Source: Parelaphostrongylus tenuis
Lineage: Eukaryota > Nematoda > Chromadorea > Rhabditida > Metastrongylidae
Direction: 5' to 3'
Assembly (NCBI GenBank): GCA_019055375.1
Contig: JAHQIW010007048.1
Coordinates: forward strand, 62,001 to 126,000
Length of the DNA stretch: 64,000 bases
The notes under the pieces were generated by a model. It searched no databases and was not told the origin of the DNA. It saw only the letters and a program-made list of their open reading frames with translations. Position numbers and translations under genes: made by a program. Positions within the stretch are counted from its first letter, which is position 1. Each line of letters starts with the position of its first letter. Positions 25,316 through 36,289 of this stretch are shown here, piece after piece.

Positions 25316-28300
25316 GTAAGAAGCTGGAAGAAAACTTCACTTAAGAGAAAGAAAAACCATAGTCACATGAAAATTGAAATTTCAAAAGGCTTAATGCACT
25401 TACAGAAAATTATCGTACTTTTTCATTTTCGAAAATTTTTTAGAAAAGCGTTCTTCACTGAACAAAGACTTTTAATTAAACCATTCGAAAGCTCAAATCA
25501 TGTAGCATTCAAAAGTGCACTTGTTTTTTGGAAAGGCTTTTTTTACGGTTCTGCAGCTTTAAAAATAAAATTTCGATCCACACACAACGCGCGCTGTGTG
25601 GCGTATCTAATCCACATCAGAGCTCTTCCTCTATACTATCACAAATTATTCGATAGCGTAGATGTTGGAGATTTCGAAAGTCAATTTGATAATTTCCCTT
25701 CATTTCATGACATTTTTAGAATTTTTGTGTTCGAACTGTGAAAAAACTTTGTTTTATCGTTCTTTATGCTCACGCTTCTCATTTCATGTTTCCAAATGAA
25801 CCCGCTATTAAACCTAAGCTTATGAGCCTAAGCCTCAACACGAAAACATATGAACGTGTAGCGGAAATCTTGAAGTAACAGCGCCATATGTTTATCTAGA
25901 GTTATTTTCCAAAACGAGGAGAAACTCATAAATCAAAAACAGAAATCGCGCTCCACATGTGCATCGGTAAAGGGAGTTCGCAGCATAGTTGATCGACCGT
26001 GTATCGACCCACAACTGCTCACACACTCTAGCCGACGAGAAATATTCTGCGTTTGTGAACTCAATCTCATCATCCTTGCTGCAGTGCTGGAAAAGGGTTT
26101 CTTCAGAGAAGCACAGTGTTAGAATCGTCAGAATTCATGCTATATAATAACTACTAGTCTAAGGGAAGAGCTTTACCCTGAGAAAAATAAATTTGCGTGA
26201 AACACAAATATTTCCTCTAGCACATTACTATGAAAAAGTTTTTTGAGAAACGAGTATATTTATGAAATTGTCGAGATTTACACTATCGAATGATTACTGA
26301 TAGTTCAGAGGCAGAGGACTGTCGTGCGCAAAATACGCACGATAACGCGCCTCCCGCGTGAAGCGCAAAATTATTTGTACTGCTGAAGCGCTCCTAGAAG
26401 GTCTTTTCAGGACTTAAATGTATTTCCAAATCGGCCGTGATTTAAGCTTTCGAGTGGTTAGTAATTTAGTGGAAAGTTATATTGAATGAGGTGTATTTTT
26501 TTATCACCAGGTTACTCTATGATTTCTTTCGCACTAGTTTTATCTATTTCGCAATCAATGCCGATGTCTAAAGGGAGGAACTCCTAAAGTTGGCTGCAGC
26601 AATGCGCACATCCATCGTGTAGCCCTGATAATGCTCAGCGGAGTACTATCTATTCCTATCTCTGAAGCAGCATCTGCGGGAGAACACAGTATAGAGACTG
26701 TAATTAGTTTAGAAGTGACCTCAGCGACTTCTTAGATTGCCAGCTTCATTCTTTATGGGAGGTACACATCCAGTCTTTATCCAGTAAATGCTTGTACATC
26801 ATTGATCGCGATTGAATTCAGGAGAGATAAAAATAATCAATGGTAAAGTGACGTTGCATGCTTCGTAACAGTCGCCTAAGCTACATACTGAATATCAGTT
26901 TAGAGCGCAAGATTAAGTGATATTTCACTTTATCTAGGCTGATATATCTGCGACAATTGCTGCTATGAGTTGGGGTGAGGGTAGGGGATGTGGCTCTGGT
27001 GAAGCGAGAGTGAACGTCGAAACGTAGTTCAGCCACTAGCATGCTATACCAATCTCGAAAAGGCTTAAAACATTCACTCAGGTTATATTTCTGATTAATT
27101 GACTACTTTGAATAAATAATAGTTGAATTAACGAAGGTGTCGAAGTTCGAAAGAAATTATGGGACAATAAACCAATAAATCACCCGGTTTCAATCTTCGC
27201 TCGGGTTTTGGCCCAAGGTTTGAGCTAGGACAATATTTGCCGGAGGGTTATGTAACGTCTTTCATAAAGTCTAAAACTATAGTTTAAATTACTGAAAATT
27301 TATCTTTAGAATCACTCCAGACGATATCTATCAACTAAGACGAGAGCTACAGTTCGATTACTTCTCTCAACGATCAACCATCGAACGCAAGAGATGTCTG
27401 CGTGAAGCTTGTGCTGCGTTACACGAATTGCGGACGGAATTGCTAGAAGAACCAAAGCGGGGTTTGCAAGCGCTTTTGTTTCCTTCTTTCATCGTCACCC
27501 CAGGCAAAATTTTTCTGCTACAATCAGAGGAATACCCACAATAGCTCTAAAATTAATGGATGAGTGACTTATCGGACAATCTGTAGCTAACCTAGATAGC
27601 TATTCTCACAGACTATATTGAATGTCTAGAGGGATGCCTGAAAAGACGTGATGGATTTCTACATAATCACTGCTAGTCGTAGTCCATCGACTGTAAAAAA
27701 TTGTGATACAAAGTATGACGTGCTATTACCATCAATAAAGTCTCCTCGTCCCTGCTATTAAATAGGGCTCAGTGTGGGGCGTGGGACGCTGATGAAGCGG
27801 GCAACAGCGCTGTAGCGTACGTATGGCTCGGACGTATCAACCCCAAAAAGGCTCTAAACAAGGCTAACGTTCGAAATGCTTTCTTGGCCTACTCAGCTGA
27901 ATATTGTTTCTAGTCAAATAGGTAATGTCTCAAATATCGACGAATTGTCGACGTAAATCTTTGAGTAAGACGATAGTAAAACACTATTTGATTATTGACT
28001 GAAGAGCATCGTTTGAACAGCATTCTCATTCACCATATCATAAGTTTTCACTACCAAATTAACGCATCAACCGCGACCATTGTTCTGTAGCTGCTCACAG
28101 TTACAGAATTTGCTCACATCAAGCGCCCACAGTGAAAAATTTTCGCAATGATATAATGTTGCGCTTGTAGATGTTTCGACACACACGGCACCGTATATTA
28201 TGCCCGATTTTCCATCTTCCTTCACAGAAATCAGAAGTAAAAAAATTAAGGCGGATCTGCTTTCAAAAATTCACCATTAGACTGCCCGTTGAGTTGAATT

Positions 28301-29370
28301 TCTTCGGCTTGTGGCAACGAGAATCCAAAACAACTACGTGAACAAGTTTTCAACTAAAACTCACATATGATGACACAGATTTCTAACGTTAATGTGAATG
28401 ATGCTTCTTCACTTCAGACGACTTATCTATGGCGCTTTTTGCATTCGAATACCAAGCATTTCTATGCTGGATCTACACAACAATTCGATTTGCCGACTTC
28501 ACAGGCGAGATGGAGCGTTATTTCCGTGAGATGAAGGTACTTGCTTGTTGCATACATGATGAATTGAACGGATTTAACGTCCTTTAGGAACACCATCGAT
28601 TATTGTTGTCAGTACTACCGCCACGAAGTGAGTCATTCCTGTTGGCCATACTACGCTTCTCGCAGATATGCCTCGAATACTCAGCGTTATGCGATGATGA
28701 AGCACTTCATTGGTGTCGACTAGCATATATCAACAGTTCGTTTTCATCGGTTTCATTTGTTATCTTTCGTTGTCATACGCTCATTATTACGCCATGTGTC
28801 TAACACATTCATTAGACCTCTAGATTTGAAATAATAAAAACTCAATAAGTAGGTTTCCTATAAAAAAAGACGTTTCTAGATCTCCCACGAAAGAAGTCGT
28901 CGGCGTCAAATACCATGCGCAGCGCGTCGTCGCTCAGTTCGGCATCTTCATCATCCGACATCGACGAAATTCTCTCCAGGTGACTATATTTATTCAATTA
29001 AAACAACCAGAAAACCCAGAACAAAAGAAGCAAAAGTCAAAAATATGTCAGAAACAACCTAGAAATAATATCAAGAACAAGCGTAACTTCGTCAGCTCTA
29101 CTCATTTTTTTTTCAGCACATTGACTTGAATAAGACACAAGAACCTCTTCTGAGGTTCAACACTGCATTTGAAATCCTTCACTGCAGAATTTAATGAGAA
29201 TTGATTGCATAAGAGAATGCGTGCTTCTAAAGGTAACTACTGACGATTCCAGGAGAGACTCAGAACGCATTGCCGGCATGCTTCAGGACTTACGCAGCAA
29301 CATTTCCGAGATCGAACTTGCAATGGCACTAGGTGTAAGCGGCAACAACCATGAGAAATTGGTTCATTAA
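25192..29370 (+). CDS. Gene 1: spliced coiled-coil-like protein, family not recognised (5' incomplete)
   Basis: Six exons join in one frame: 25192-25315, 27310-27461, 28418-28536, 28588-28735, 28880-28979 and 29253-29370 (stop TAA 29368-29370), about 253 codons. All junctions have gt/ag and matching phases. The protein has a Ser-rich start, a charged helical stretch beginning ITPDDIYQLRRELQ, a region with YFREMKEHHRLLL and ILRFSQICLEY that reads as helical, a Ser-rich linker, and a C-terminal helix MLQDLRSNISEIELAMAL. No signal peptide or clear membrane segment. I do not recognise the family. It converges with gene 2, whose stop is 1.4 kb away. Weak points: the donors at 27461 (gtttgc) and 28735 (gttcgt) are poor, and the start is missing. 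The 2-kb first intron holds R4 and R1 repeats. Confidence 0.7.
26600..27180. repeat. Dispersed repeat R1, copy 2 (in gene 1 intron)
   Basis: Partner of 3230-3580, interrupted by about 200 bp that includes an HHR-2 copy. Confidence 0.5.
26985..27090 (+). mobile_element. HHR-2 hammerhead repeat copy, sense in gene 1 intron
   Basis: A perfect 6-bp stem I GUGGCU/AGCCAC (26990-26995 and 27031-27036) encloses CUGGUGA, a 16-nt stem II candidate, GAAAC (27019-27023) and GUAGUUC. The family tail follows ('gctatacca', 'ggcttaaaacattc'). A6 is G, and the stem III junction has an extra base, so activity is doubtful. Confidence 0.5.
27310..27461 (+). CDS. Gene 1 exon B
   Basis: Acceptor atctttag. Encodes ITPDDIYQLRRELQFDYFSQ and a charged helical continuation to LLEEPKR. 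The frame remains open past the chosen donor to a stop near 27542, so the exact exon end is uncertain. Confidence 0.7.
27775..27865 (+). mobile_element. HHR-2 hammerhead repeat, decayed copy
   Basis: Keeps CUGAUGA (about 27791-27797) and the tail 'gtatcaacc...aaaaggctctaaaca', but GAAAC and stem II are lost. Confidence 0.4.
28418..28536 (+). CDS. Gene 1 exon C
   Basis: Acceptor cttcacttcag, donor ATGAAG/gtactt. Encodes LSMALFAFEYQAFLCWIYTT and on to MERYFREMK. Only this frame is open through to the donor in phase with exon D. Confidence 0.72.
28588..28735 (+). CDS. Gene 1 exon D
   Basis: Acceptor cgtcctttag after a 51-nt intron. Encodes EHHRLLLSVLPPRSE, then a hydrophobic/Cys stretch ILRFSQICLEYSAL. 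The donor is weak, and read-through would end at a TAA at 28801-28803. Confidence 0.65.
28880..28979 (+). CDS. Gene 1 exon E
   Basis: Acceptor acgtttctag, donor TCCAG/gtgact. Encodes LPRKKSSASNTMRS and a poly-Ser run ending SSDIDEILS, a likely disordered linker. Confidence 0.65.
29253..29370 (+). CDS. Gene 1 last exon
   Basis: Acceptor gacgattccag. Encodes RRDSERIAGMLQDLRSNISE, then the C-terminus ending NNHEKLVH and TAA. A helical, coiled-coil-like C-terminus. Confidence 0.65.
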
Positions 29371-30745
29371 AGTGTAGATAAAGGTTGTGTAGGAAGTTCG
29401 TGCCGTGCCGTTTTGGTATTTGACACGATCTTTGCAATGAAAATGAATGATTTTGGCATCGTTTGATTGAGCAATTTTTTTGCGAACATTTTTTTTGTAT
29501 AACTTGCAAATAGTTGCTTTAAGATGGAGCTGTTGTGGAAACAAGTTAGCTTGCTACTCATGCACAAATGATGCGTGGGGAAAATGCTGATGAAGAGGCG
29601 TGCGAAACTACTGGAGCTTCCTGTGAATGACCCGAATGCGACTGATCCTTTAGGCTGTTCTCTTCAGCTTTGAACTCCGCGAATCACTTCCTAACCGTCT
29701 TTTCTGCAACCGTATCATCGCTCCAAGCTTCATTAATCTTGCGCGTCGCTTCCTAGCATTTTCTCATACGCGCCATTCGTGCATGAGTAGCAAGAAAATT
29801 TGTTCCCACGACAGCTCCATCCTAAAACAGATATAACCGAATTGTATACCAAGATGTTCGCAAAAAAAAAAAGCGCGATTGAACAATACAAAAATTATGC
29901 AATTTCATGACAAAAAACCTTATTTAAAACCAAAACGGAATGAAGTTTCTACACAACTTACTATTTTGCTGAGGTTTCATTCGATGCATCCGCAAAATTG
30001 TACATTTTGTCATCTAGTCTTTGATTATTGCCTACTTTTCTCGGGTTTCATATCCTACTACGCGATTTACAACAAATTTAATACATAGATAACATAGATG
30101 GTAAACAATGTACTTGTTGGCATGATTAGATTATTCCGATTACATACATACAATACGAATAGATTGCTCTTTTTCTCGAGTGAATATTCATGATTATAGC
30201 GGACTGAGAACATGTGAACTTGTTGAGAAGTGGACTTACGAAGAAACAATGATTACTCATTATTTCTAGGCCTTAACTAAAATTTTACAAATAACAAGAA
30301 ATTACGACGCTACCCATATTCTGTCATATTGTTCACGAACTAAATCAGCAAGACCAAAACCGCACGCAATCATAAGGTTCAAGTATTCCAAAAAATTTTG
30401 GAAAATTCATAGACACCAGCGCGCCCTTTTACCTTATTTCTATCATGGTCACTTTGGATCATTTCATCACAGACAAAACGATATAAACAGTAGTTGGGCG
30501 AAGCTGTCGTGAATTTCCTCTCATTGAGAAATTTTAAGTATGGATAGCTTATGAGATATAGAGAGTTCAAAATATATGCCCTAACAACATCAGTAACTAT
30601 AGTCTGAATTATATAGTCGTTTCCATGGCAGTTCTGACACGACAATATTCACTGGAAACAGCAGCAATCTTGAGAAAATCAAGGTTAACCTATCAAATTC
30701 TCGTCGATCATGTAAATTCGTGGCAACAGCTCACAGTGAGAGCGC
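29371..30745. other. Convergent intergenic region
   Basis: Separates the 3' ends of gene 1 (+) and gene 2 (-). Contains the R5 foldback and AT-rich sequence; 29870-29990 resembles 49720-49800. Should hold both 3' UTRs. I could not assign poly(A) signals with confidence. Confidence 0.5.
29517..29830. repeat. Foldback MITE R5, full copy
   Basis: Arms start 'agatggagctgt..tggaacaa' and run through 'cttgctactcatgca' and 'gcgt..gggga', returning inverted at 29740-29828. Other copies: 42125-42340 (partial), 49525-49680 (short), and a related pair at 61540-61810. Confidence 0.65.
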
Positions 30746-30877
30746 TTATTGATGAAATCCAAGTCCAAGACCACGACCCATGTGCGTCGTCTCGCGCGCA
30801 ACTTCGTATTGTCGATCCAGATCCCGCATCATTTTCCTCTGTTTCTCAGTCTCTTCTTGTAGACGCTTACTGTCCTC
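30746..30877 (-). CDS. Gene 2, last exon
   Basis: Acceptor cttcatctag. Encodes a charged helix, [20 protein letters not shown], then [13 protein letters not shown] and TAA (30746-30748). The GLGF ending is typical of SMAP-type proteins. Confidence 0.87.
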   Translation of the reverse strand, partial: EDSKRLQEETEKQRKMMRDLDRQYEVARETTHMGRGLGLGFHQ

Positions 30878-33180
30878 CTAGATGAAGTTGATATATTTGT
30901 TATGATGAAAGGCAGAACTTACAAGTTTATTGCCACGTGTTATGATACTTGCAAATGTTTTTAATATCGGTCAAGTAGAAGCGTAGTTATGGAAAATTAC
31001 CTTCAAACAAAAAGGACGACACCTGTTATTATAAGCTTTTGATAAAGGGCTCTTCTATATTTTACAAGATGAATTGCTGAAGTTAACACAAAATGAAGAC
31101 AAAAGGTTGAATGAACACTAACAGATCAACGTATCATTTGAATAACTTACCGAAGCCGGATTCACGGCAGGGGCATTCTTGATTCCCATAAGTTTCAAAA
31201 ACTTGTTCGCTTGATCTCCACCAACACCACACGCTGTAATTGCACTCGACCACAACCCGACATTTTTTTGCTGACCGGACGATGCTGTCGCTGTTTCGCC
31301 AGATCCATGATCGCCGCATCCGCCACTTTCCTACAGCGTATATCGGATTATTGTGATATTCATGCTGCATTACTAACTGTATTGCTGTATTGCTTCGTTA
31401 ATATTCAATAAATAATATCAATAACCTCATTTATTCAGACTATGCCGAGGTTAATAGATAGTCGACCTGGGTATGTCGTTCGACTCAATACATAATCAAA
31501 AACTGACAAATTTCAATAATGTTGAATGTTATGCAAAACATAGAAGCTCAGACGGGTGTTGAACTCACGTCCCGCTCTTTTCGAGGGCACGTGCTAACCG
31601 ATGTGGTGATGTGTGCTTACTAGACTAGCTCGTTGATGGTTGGCTGCTGGATACCTCGTATCACAGGAGGAGTGATAACAGAACAAGACCCTCGATAGTG
31701 CAATGGTTAGACGTGCCACGGGAAGGGTGGAACGAGAGTTCAAATCTCGCGTGAGGTCGAACGTTTTGCTTATCATTCAACATCATCGAATGTGCAACAC
31801 GTCATTCCCACTGCTTAGAAAAGCGGGTAAATACTAATGTTCTCGTAGATTACACAATGAATTTCGAACGTAAGCACATAAGAAGAAAACTTTCATTTTG
31901 TGCATATTAAAAGGGATGAGCATCATCCTGACCCCAAAAACAGCTGTTCTCATCCGGGTACTCTCTTCACGGCATCATAGCACCTTCGACAACGCAGTAG
32001 TCCTGAGGCAAGGCCAACAAATTTCCCAAAGGTAGTTTTTTGAGTTACTAATAATGGAATAGTTTTTTTAAAAAAATTTCTGGCATATCTGCAGTGGAGA
32101 AGCTGTGGGCCAAAAACAGGATTGATAAGGAATGAACTCTCTGTAACGAAAAAAAACAGCGAGAAAACGTGAAAAAAAGACGCAAAAAGTAAAACAAACT
32201 GTAAAGTTCCCACTAACCCCCTATGCATTGGATTCAAGACAATTTCTTACTAAGTGTTGAAGTGAAATCAAGCTTGCTGGAGGCCACATGCGTACTGAAC
32301 CTGTCTATGCGATTAGTATTTGCTTCGTTATATCAAACAATGTTTCAAGGAAGAAATCACATGATTTAGTATCTAGAAAAGCGCTGGTGTCTTAAATAGG
32401 CTGTAGACCCTCAAGAAATAAGTTGATTTTTGAGTAAAGATTCAAACGCCCATACCTCTCCGACAGCTTGCGACGACGACTTGCCCCATAGAAGCTTCTT
32501 CTGCTTTGCAACTTCGTCAGGACTTGGGCGTATGTCCCATGTTGAACGGTCCTCTCTTCAAAAATCAAACGACGAAATAGATAAACGAGATTTCTCTTTA
32601 TGATTTAGAAAAATGAACCTCTCATTCCTTCTCTCCTTTCCTCTCCAACTTCGTTCCCTGTCATCGTTCCGGCCACGTCCTCCTGAATGATTGCCATTTC
32701 CACCACTACGGTATCCTCGTCGAGACGCTCCGTAACCTCGCCGATCGTCTTTCTAAAAGCCAGCACTGGCCGATGATGGTCCCACGCTGTTGCATCCACC
32801 AATCATGCAACTGAGACCAAACCGTAAAATTAGATTTCTAGAAGTGCACCGCCTGCGCCGCAAAGTAACGAGTAGTGCTTCTAATTACAATAAAAGATAT
32901 ATCAGAAAAAATTTTCAACTCTGCAGATGTATCATTTTAGAGAGAAACTTTGAGAAATTGGCTGAAAAGTACTCCTAAGCATATCCTAGTTGAAAAAAAT
33001 TGATAAAGAAGTTTGTAGTTTTCAGAAAAATCATGCTATTTATTTGACAGCATATTTGTGAAATAACATGTATTAGTATATATACAGATATAGACATACG
33101 TGTACATACGCCATGACATGTACGTACATGCGTATATACACATGTATATGTATGCATAAATGTATATGGTCTACATACAC

Positions 33181-33234
<54 letters not shown>

Positions 33235-34224
33235 CGTATGTATACGCATCTATGTGTACATATATGTTGACGGTATTGTTATATGCTAAACTATACTTTG
33301 TCTTTTCGGCGCTAGGCGCTGTACGCCACTACAAATATTTTCCCATCTTTTACAATCTCACAACTTCCACAAATTGTAGTGTAAAAAAAAAACTAAGATA
33401 ACGATTCTATGAATTAAACGAAATACTTGCAAAAGGGCAATGTATGACATTTGTGAGGACCTAAGAGTGCAGTAGTGTTGACAGTCTATTTATAAAGAGC
33501 AAACTGAGAAACGGATACCCTCTGAAATCGTTCCCTGTCATCACGACCACGACTGTGATAGCCATCTCGACGTCTGCTACTGTCCCGGTCTCTATCCTGA
33601 TTGCCACGTTCCATCCTATCGCCATCCATGTCATCTCTCCGAGGCCTTCTGAAATGATTGACTTGACTGCACTAGTGTTGATCTGACGGTTTCCATCTAC
33701 CACATGATGCTGGGTACTGAATTTATGGTCAGCTCAAACGAGGCTTCTTTTTCTACGATCGAAAAACTGATTTCAAACAACACGAATATTCCAATAGCTC
33801 CAAAAATATCCAACTGGATTTTACAACAAACAACCTATAATTCTAACCGAGTCTTCCGAATAATTACACAGATAAGTATAACATACTTGTTAGATATCCT
33901 GTCCACGTCGTCGTATTTTCTCGAGCGGCTCTCATCAGATCTATCACTCTCTCTTCTCGACTTGTCTTCTCTTCGATCATACCGATCACTGCTGTGATGC
34001 TTAACTTCGTTGCGATCTTTTCTTTCATCGTTAGATCTGCTAGCTGACGTTTCAGCACTGCGAACATCCTTTTCTCTTTTTTTCTCCTTTGCATCGGTCA
34101 AGCTCTTGTCAAATGCTTCCACTACTTTCTCACTCTCGCATGAATTCGAAATATCCTGACGATCTTCTGGTTCACCGCTATCGTCTCTCTCTACCCATTC
34201 TTCATCGGATGACTCGTCTTTACT
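30746..34224 (-). CDS. Gene 2: RSRC2-like protein with RS/RG-rich region and SMAP-type C-terminus (5' incomplete)
   Basis: Minus-strand exons 34224-33887, 33648-33519, 32752-32619, 32555-32456, 31330-31151 and 30877-30746 (TAA) join in one frame with consensus gt/ag: 337 codons plus stop. Visible parts in order: an acidic start with SSDEEWVE; a long Arg/Ser/Asp/Glu low-complexity region; an RG/GYR-rich stretch; [20 protein letters not shown] (residues 207-226); [10 protein letters not shown] (276-285); and a C-terminal helix ending in GRGLGLGF. The order W...FLKLMG...GLGF matches the small acidic protein (SMAP) domain shared by C11orf58 and RSRC2. With the RS-rich N-terminal half this fits RSRC2, a nuclear-speckle-type protein of unclear function. 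No Met precedes the first exon's acceptor, so a 5' exon lies beyond 34224, possibly within the repeats. Confidence 0.85.
31151..31330 (-). CDS. Gene 2, fifth visible exon (SMAP core)
   Basis: Acceptor acgctgtag, donor GCTTCG/gtaagt, both phase 0. Encodes a Gly/Ser linker, [15 protein letters not shown] and [13 protein letters not shown]. The intron before it (31331-32455) holds an inverted tRNA-like pair. Confidence 0.87.
31516..31790. mobile_element. Foldback with outward-facing tRNA-like arms (in gene 2 intron)
   Basis: The left arm has a minus-strand tRNA-like sequence (about 31550-31612) and the right arm a plus-strand one (about 31690-31759). Each has an A-box-like block (for example tagtgcaatggttaga) and a B-box (gagttcaaatctc on the right). 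The outer ends 'gttttgc.ta.cattcaacat' are inverted copies. The tRNA fold is imperfect and the loop lacks a credible anticodon, so these are SINE heads. Confidence 0.6.
32456..32555 (-). CDS. Gene 2, fourth visible exon
   Basis: Acceptor tttttgaag, donor GGAGAG/gtatgg. Encodes the conserved [20 protein letters not shown] block. Confidence 0.85.
32619..32752 (-). CDS. Gene 2, third visible exon
   Basis: Acceptor ggcttttag, donor GAGAG/gttcat. Encodes [20 protein letters not shown], an RG/GY-rich stretch. The long alternative frame at the same place is a shadow. Confidence 0.82.
33060..33280. repeat. (TA)n microsatellite with TGTA/TACG flanks
   Basis: An uninterrupted TA run of about 38 bp (33183-33220) inside about 200 bp of alternating purine-pyrimidine sequence (gtata, catacg, tgtaca). 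It lies in a gene 2 intron (32753-33518) and could adopt cruciform or Z-like structure when supercoiled. Confidence 0.9.
33519..33648 (-). CDS. Gene 2, second visible exon
   Basis: Acceptor tcatttcag, donor CAGAGG/gtatcc. Continues the Arg/Asp-rich run ([15 protein letters not shown] to [11 protein letters not shown]). Confidence 0.85.
33887..34224 (-). CDS. Gene 2, first visible exon
   Basis: Acceptor ctgctttag, donor AACAA/gtatgt. Phase 0 start. Encodes [20 protein letters not shown], then an RS-type region rich in RS, RD and ER pairs (for example [16 protein letters not shown]). Confidence 0.85.
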
Positions 34225-34459
34225 CTAAAGCAGCATTAATAAAAAACGACATCGTATACCATGAGGATTTTAACATTCAGTGATATTTAAGAAAGAATGC
34301 TTATATCTTAGAGAGTGACTATATCCATAAGGGAAAACAATATGGAGGACGTGTCTGAAGTACCTATTCAAACTAAATAATGATCTCTTGAGCAAAAATA
34401 GAGGGCTAGCTAAAAGAAGTTATTATACCCAATGAGCATAGTGATGTGCAAGACTTTCC

Positions 34460-34531
34460 GCGTCAGGTGGGATTCGAACCCACGTTTCACCCTATACGGG
34501 GGCGGGGACTGATCCGTTGCACTACCGACGC
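34460..34531 (-). mobile_element. tRNA-like SINE head
   Basis: 72 nt with the acceptor-like pair GCGTC/GACGC, a D-arm region tagtgcaacgga, and a perfect B-box arm (GTGGGTTCGAATCCCAC). The anticodon loop has C at position 33 and a weak stem, and the same sequence recurs as a repeat at 44.9, 45.3, 46.5 and 47.0 kb. I therefore call it tRNA-derived, not a working tRNA. Confidence 0.65.
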
Positions 34532-34561
34532 ACGCGCCTTCGGAGATCAGAAGTTAATATA

Positions 34562-34725
34562 ATCTGATAGAAAGTTTTAAACCTCTCATGAGGTCTGGTA
34601 TAGCACCTTTAGTGCTAGACGCACGCATAGGCTTTCTTGCAAACCTCATCATAGCACGTGCCATACGGCCCACCACTACCGATAGGGAATCGACGCCGGA
34701 GAAGTATCACTCCTCGTAAAGTGAA
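34562..34725 (-). mobile_element. HHR-2 hammerhead repeat with intact long stem I
   Basis: On the minus strand, GUAUGGCAC and GUGCUA pair with UAGCAC and GUGCUAUAC, giving 9 + 6 bp separated by a 5-nt bulge (UAAAG). This encloses UGAUGAG (C3 lost), stem II GGUUU/AAAGCC, UAUGC in place of GAAAC, and GUC. It is the best preserved stem I of the family, but the core is damaged. Confidence 0.65.
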
Positions 34726-34859
34726 ATGACCACTTGACGATGCGCTCTTTAAGATTAATTGATTGATTGTCGATTACGTGGCGTACGGCTGTTACGGGAG
34801 ATATGTAACAATACCTTTCAATTGACTTCCTTGAAACCTCATTTAGAAGGTCAATGTAA

Positions 34860-35156
34860 AGCTGAAAGGATAGAGCTCCCGGCGTTGATCAATCCTGAGG
34901 TGTGCGCAATGCACTCGTCTCCGCTTTTTGAATTCGCTTGAGTTGATTGAATGCACATTCAACCCTCACAATGACTAGCAGCAGCCTCACGCTGTGTCGA
35001 GTCAGTGCTGCTTATCCTCTCGGACAAGTCTGCGACCAGTCTGGTCCAATTTGCCTCCGAAGGGATGGATGACTTGGTGAGCCATGAGTGCGAGATCGAA
35101 CCACTGAGCCCGCGTGTGACCCAGAGCACCTCTAACCACTGCGGCCACATGCGCTC
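34860..35156 (-). mobile_element. tRNA-headed SINE, copy 1
   Basis: Aligns with 62320-62606 across about 290 bp. On the minus strand it starts with a tRNA-like head (cgcatgtggc, A-box; B-box ggttcgatctcgc) and continues into a body with 'actggtcgcagacttgtcc' and 'agcactgactcgaca'. Typical SINE layout. Confidence 0.7.
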
Positions 35157-35171
35157 ATAAATTCCAATATA

Positions 35172-35425
35172 GTCTGATAGAATGTTCTAAGTAAACCTTC
35201 CATGAAGTTTGATATGGCACCTCTGGTGCTAGACGTACGTTGCGGCTTCTCGCAAGCCTCAGGGGCGTGACACTTCTTCGGCGTCAGTTCCTTGTGATAG
35301 CAGGGACGATCAGCCGGATGGCACGTGCTATTGAAGAGGCTTGCGGGAAAGCCAAAAAGTACGTCTAGCGTTGAAGGTGCCATTGCAGATCACATGAAAG
35401 GCGTTAAACATGCTACCAGACTATA
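35172..35425. mobile_element. HHR-2 foldback (inverted pair)
   Basis: Left copy, minus (35172-35285): stem II GGCUU-GCGAG-AAGCC, GCAAC, palindrome CGUACG, GUC/UAGCAC. Right copy, plus (about 35297-35425): GGCAC + GUGCUA pair with UAGCGU + GUGCC, core UUGAAGAG, stem II GGCUU/AAGCC, AAAAA, GUC. Both cores carry substitutions (C3-to-U and G12-to-A on the right; a CUGAUGAG deletion and A13-to-C on the left). Motifs face outward, as in HHR-1. Confidence 0.62.
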
Positions 35426-35689
35426 CCTTTCTATTAAACGAGGTCTAAGAAAAGCGACTGAAGGTATATTTATACATGAAAAGTGAGGCCAAGATAAAAC
35501 ATCTTTCTTAGTGGACGACGTTAACAAAGGAATCTAGAACAGTATGACTTATTAAGATCGCTATCTTTCGCCAGCTATCCACCAGCAAGATCAAAAGTAA
35601 TATTGGTTCCACATCACTACAGAACTCACCTTTGATTGTACAATAACCGCTACTCAGAAAATTTTCTTCAGATGCAAAGTAACGCTGTC

Positions 35690-36060
35690 AATACTTTATT
35701 TAGGTGCTAATATACTTGGACGGCCCGTCTTCACTAATAGTGCAAGCCCTAGAGAAATTAAGCTGGCTTAAATCTTCTGCTCCCTGAAGTCCCGAAGCAA
35801 ACCTAACCGGGGGTTCCTCAGGTCGTCATCACACTAAAGCAATCGCCGGCCCTTGTAGACATAGGGATTACCACCTTACGACTAGTAGCTACCAAGACGG
35901 CAGCCATTCCTGATACGGTTTTACTCTTAACTGAGCTTTCCGGGTGGAGAAGTCGGACTCCTTCTCAACTTGGGTGGCCTTGCTGAGGGGTTGAGCCCCA
36001 CGCTATACTTCGCAGTCCGACAGCCATGAACACCTCCAAGCCATGATAAGGCGGTAAAGC
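35690..36060. repeat. Dispersed repeat R6, copy 1
   Basis: About 370 bp that match 37560-37950 through ordered landmarks: 'ggacggc.cgtcttc.ct', 'gattaccaccttacgac', 'agtcggactcct', 'ggggttgagccccacgctat' and 'gaacacctcc'. No open frame. Likely an end fragment of a larger retroelement; the source is not identified here. Confidence 0.65.
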
Positions 36061-36289
36061 ATCTGAGAAGCTGCTGATACTTTTTGTTCAGAAGTTGTTT
36101 TGAAGGTGTAGATAACTAATAGAATCGTGAATCATTTAATGATCTTATCGTTAAACGGATTCTTTGCGAAAGATGAAACTCCTTTATAGACGCTGAATAG
36201 TTTTACATCAACAACAAACGGCACTCATATATTAGATGGCGAACACTTGAGAACTGATCTCATTTGCCGAACAAACAGAATTGTGTGTA

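Noticed and set aside
25283..25741. 152-codon plus frame
   Set aside because: It overlaps gene 1 exon A in a different frame and continues into an intron made of R4-like repeat; the real frame ends at the gtaag donor at 25316.
29588..29625. CTGATGAAG...GCGAAAC resembling a hammerhead core
   Set aside because: Stem II does not pair, there is no UH cleavage site in register, and the related copy at 42178 lacks the motif. Chance within the R5 MITE.
34460..34531. Functional tRNA gene
   Set aside because: Good A and B boxes, but C at position 33, a weak anticodon stem and many related copies indicate SINE heads. The same applies to copies at 39.9, 40.2, 44.9, 45.3, 46.5 and 47.0 kb.
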